Assembly (NCBI GenBank): GCA_003694905.1
Contig: RFJM01000419.1
Location: 1-7,706, forward strand
Origin: Caldilineae bacterium
Lineage (GTDB): Bacteria > Chloroflexota > Anaerolineae > J102
DNA length: 7,706 nucleotides
Reading direction: 5' to 3'
Within the stretch, counting starts at the first letter, position 1. Every line of letters begins with the position of its first letter. This document shows, one piece after another, positions 6,437 to 7,706 of the stretch. Under the pieces are notes generated by a model. It had not been told where the DNA came from. It did no database searches and worked only from the letters and a program-made list of their open reading frames with translations. A program made the translations under genes and the position numbers.

Positions 6437-7192
6437 ATGACAATCCTACAAGCCTATCACCGCCCCCGCGACCTCGATACTGCCCTGCGTCTGCTGGCGC
6501 GGTCGGATGTCAGAACCGCAGTGCTCGCGGGCGGCATCCATCTCAATCCCCATCGACCCGAAGATGTTATCGAAGTGGTCGATTTGCAGGACCTGGAGCT
6601 AGAAGGCGTCCGCCGCGCGGATGACAGGATAGCGGTCGGGGCCATGACCCGGCTCCAGGCCCTCGTCGAAGACGAGACCCTGCCCGAGCTGATCCGCATC
6701 TGCGCCCATCGTTCCGGGCCCAACACCTTTCGCAACCAGGGAACCATCGGCGGCGTGGTCGTCGGTGCCGATCCGGAAAGCGAACTCCTGGCCGCCCTCC
6801 TCGTTCACGAGGCCGAAGTCACCGTGCGCCGGCAGGCCGACTCGCAGCGTTTGCCGCTAGCCGCCTTCCTCGAGGATATCGCGGCAGCGGTCCGGGGCGG
6901 CCTTGTCACCGAGATCACCTTTGCCTCCACGGGCGCAGGCGCAGTCGAACGCGTCGCCCGCACGCCCGCGGACAAGCCGATTGTCGCCGCAGTTGCACGC
7001 AGACGCCCCGACGGCACCACCTTGCTGGCCCTTTGCGGTGTGGCTCCCACCCCCATCCTGCTGGACTCCGACCAGATCGCGGAACTCCGGCCACCCGCAG
7101 ACTTCCGCGGCAGCAGCGAGTATCGCCGCGAAATGGCCCGCGTCCTCAGCCGGCGCGCCCTGCAGACCCTGCAATCCTCCCAAGGAGACTGA
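6437..7192 (+). CDS. Xanthine dehydrogenase / CO dehydrogenase-family FAD-binding-domain subunit (CoxM/XdhB/YgfM-like), altered FAD loops
   Basis: A 251-residue protein, somewhat short for the medium subunit of molybdenum hydroxylases (commonly about 270-300). In that family the subunit carries FAD and passes electrons from the [2Fe-2S] subunit to NAD or quinone. The N-terminal YHRPRDLDTALRLL region, a VLAGG loop, the RNQGTIGG segment and the C-terminal SSEYRREMARVLSRRAL (226-242) support the family. Both FAD loops differ from consensus: AGGIHL (31-36) where AGGTDL-like is usual, and TIGGVVV (103-109) where TIGGNLA-like is usual. No cysteine-rich insertion for an extra cluster is present. The stop is 2 bases before the next ATG, so the pair is translationally coupled and surely forms one complex (inference). 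FAD binding is possible but uncertain; the family call is firm. Confidence 0.88.
   Translation: MTILQAYHRPRDLDTALRLLARSDVRTAVLAGGIHLNPHRPEDVIEVVDLQDLELEGVRRADDRIAVGAMTRLQALVEDETLPELIRICAHRSGPNTFRNQGTIGGVVVGADPESELLAALLVHEAEVTVRRQADSQRLPLAAFLEDIAAAVRGGLVTEITFASTGAGAVERVARTPADKPIVAAVARRRPDGTTLLALCGVAPTPILLDSDQIAELRPPADFRGSSEYRREMARVLSRRALQTLQSSQGD
7182..7187 (+). promoter_or_regulatory. Ribosome-binding site of the Fe-S-domain-like subunit
   Basis: AAGGAG lies inside the last codons of the FAD subunit, 7 bases before the ATG at 7195. It selects 7195 over the adjacent ATG at 7198 only weakly, since spacing to either is acceptable. Confidence 0.8.
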
Positions 7193-7194
7193 GC

Positions 7195-7706
7195 ATGATG
7201 CAGATTCACGTCACCATCAACGGGGAAGAGAAAACCTTCTCCTGCCGGCCCCACGAAACACTCATGCGGGTCTTGCGGCGAGAAGGCTACTATAGCGTTC
7301 GCTACGGCTCCGACACAGGCGAGACCGGCGCCGCCGCCGTTTTGCTGGACGGCAGGCTCGTCAGCGCGGACGTATTGCTGGCCGCGCAGGCAGACGGACA
7401 TCGCATCGAGACGGTGGAGGGTCTGGCCCAGGGCACGCGCCTGCATCCCATCCAGGAAGCCTTCATGCGCACCGGTGCCATCCAGTCGGGCTATTCCACC
7501 CCGGCCATGATCCTGGCCGCCAAGGCCCTTCTGGACCGCAACCCCAATCCCAGCGAAGAAGAAGTGCGCGATGCCCTGTCCGGCATCCTCGACCGCGAAA
7601 CCGGTTATGTGAAACCCGTCCAGGCCGTGCTCGAAGCCGCGGCCATCCTGCGCGGGGAAGAACCGGCCCCCATCGAGCCCAAAGTGCTGCGCCCGCTCAC
7701 CCTGCC
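7195..7706 (+). CDS. Molybdenum-hydroxylase [2Fe-2S]-domain homologue lacking all eight cluster cysteines (3' end outside window)
   Basis: 171 residues are visible and the frame is open at the right edge. The N-terminal part (2-75) matches the plant-ferredoxin-type domain of XDH/CoxS proteins, with TINGEE, LRREGYYSVRYG and AVLLDGRLV. The second part (82-155) matches the helical [2Fe-2S] domain, with HPIQEAF, STPAMILAAKALLDRNPNP, ALSGIL and TGYVKPVQAV. Every expected ligand cysteine is replaced: S39, T44, A47 and D59 in the first site, S98, S101, D133 and E135 in the second. The only cysteine, C17, is not at a ligand position. No stops or frameshifts are seen and the ribosome-binding site is strong, so this is not an obvious pseudogene. 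The tail beyond residue 155 (Pro/Glu-rich, PLTLP) resembles a linker and may lead into a fused molybdopterin-binding domain, as in XdhD-type proteins; the window ends too early to see it. Confidence 0.88.
   Translation, partial: MMQIHVTINGEEKTFSCRPHETLMRVLRREGYYSVRYGSDTGETGAAAVLLDGRLVSADVLLAAQADGHRIETVEGLAQGTRLHPIQEAFMRTGAIQSGYSTPAMILAAKALLDRNPNPSEEEVRDALSGILDRETGYVKPVQAVLEAAAILRGEEPAPIEPKVLRPLTL

Noticed and set aside
7195..7706. Reading the last gene as a decayed pseudogene
   Set aside because: The frame is intact, the ribosome-binding site is strong, flanking family positions are conserved, and the changes fall on exactly the eight ligand sites, mostly by multi-base codon changes.

Overview
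The window is GC-rich and densely coding. Eight genes lie head to tail on the plus strand with gaps of 2 to 63 bases. The first gene is cut by the left edge and the last by the right edge. No RNA gene, repeat, insertion sequence or CRISPR array is visible. The protein styles (an SsnA-like amidohydrolase, a pteridine-reductase-like SDR, a DhnA-type aldolase, and CoxM/XdhD-like subunits) would suit an environmental bacterium such as a member of the Chloroflexota. That placement is an impression from protein style and is weakly supported.

Left block (1-6373), six genes in tight succession: (1) the C-terminal part of a D-2-hydroxyacid dehydrogenase with Ser where the catalytic Arg should be; (2) a COG0402-type metal-dependent amidohydrolase/deaminase; (3) a short-chain dehydrogenase of pteridine-reductase style with His in place of the catalytic Tyr; (4) a complete second D-2-hydroxyacid dehydrogenase with its Arg/Glu/His residues intact; (5) a cytoplasmic-looking UshA/CpdB-type metallophosphatase/5'-nucleotidase; (6) a DhnA/LsrF-type class I aldolase. 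These genes have a strongly C-rich coding strand, and the five visible starts lack a clear Shine-Dalgarno sequence.

Right block (6437-7706), after a 63-base gap: a CoxM/XdhB-like FAD-domain subunit, then the start of a protein aligning with the [2Fe-2S] subunit or domain of xanthine-dehydrogenase-family molybdenum hydroxylases. Both have a good AAGGAG ribosome-binding site, and the C excess on the coding strand fades.

The outstanding observation is in the last gene. The fold-level sequence of the two-[2Fe-2S] domain is preserved, but all eight cluster-ligand cysteines are replaced (Ser, Thr, Ala, Asp; Ser, Ser, Asp, Glu). The reading frame is clean and has a strong ribosome-binding site. The partner FAD subunit is also altered at both FAD-loop motifs. 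Together they look like a molybdenum-hydroxylase-derived complex whose electron-transfer chain has been removed.

Operon logic (inference): an amidohydrolase beside XDH-like FAD and Fe-S/Mo subunits recalls the E. coli ssnA-ygfM-xdhD neighbourhood. With a 5'-nucleotidase, an aldolase and several NAD(P)-dependent oxidoreductases, the cluster may process a nucleotide-, purine- or pterin-like heterocycle. No substrate can be assigned from sequence alone.
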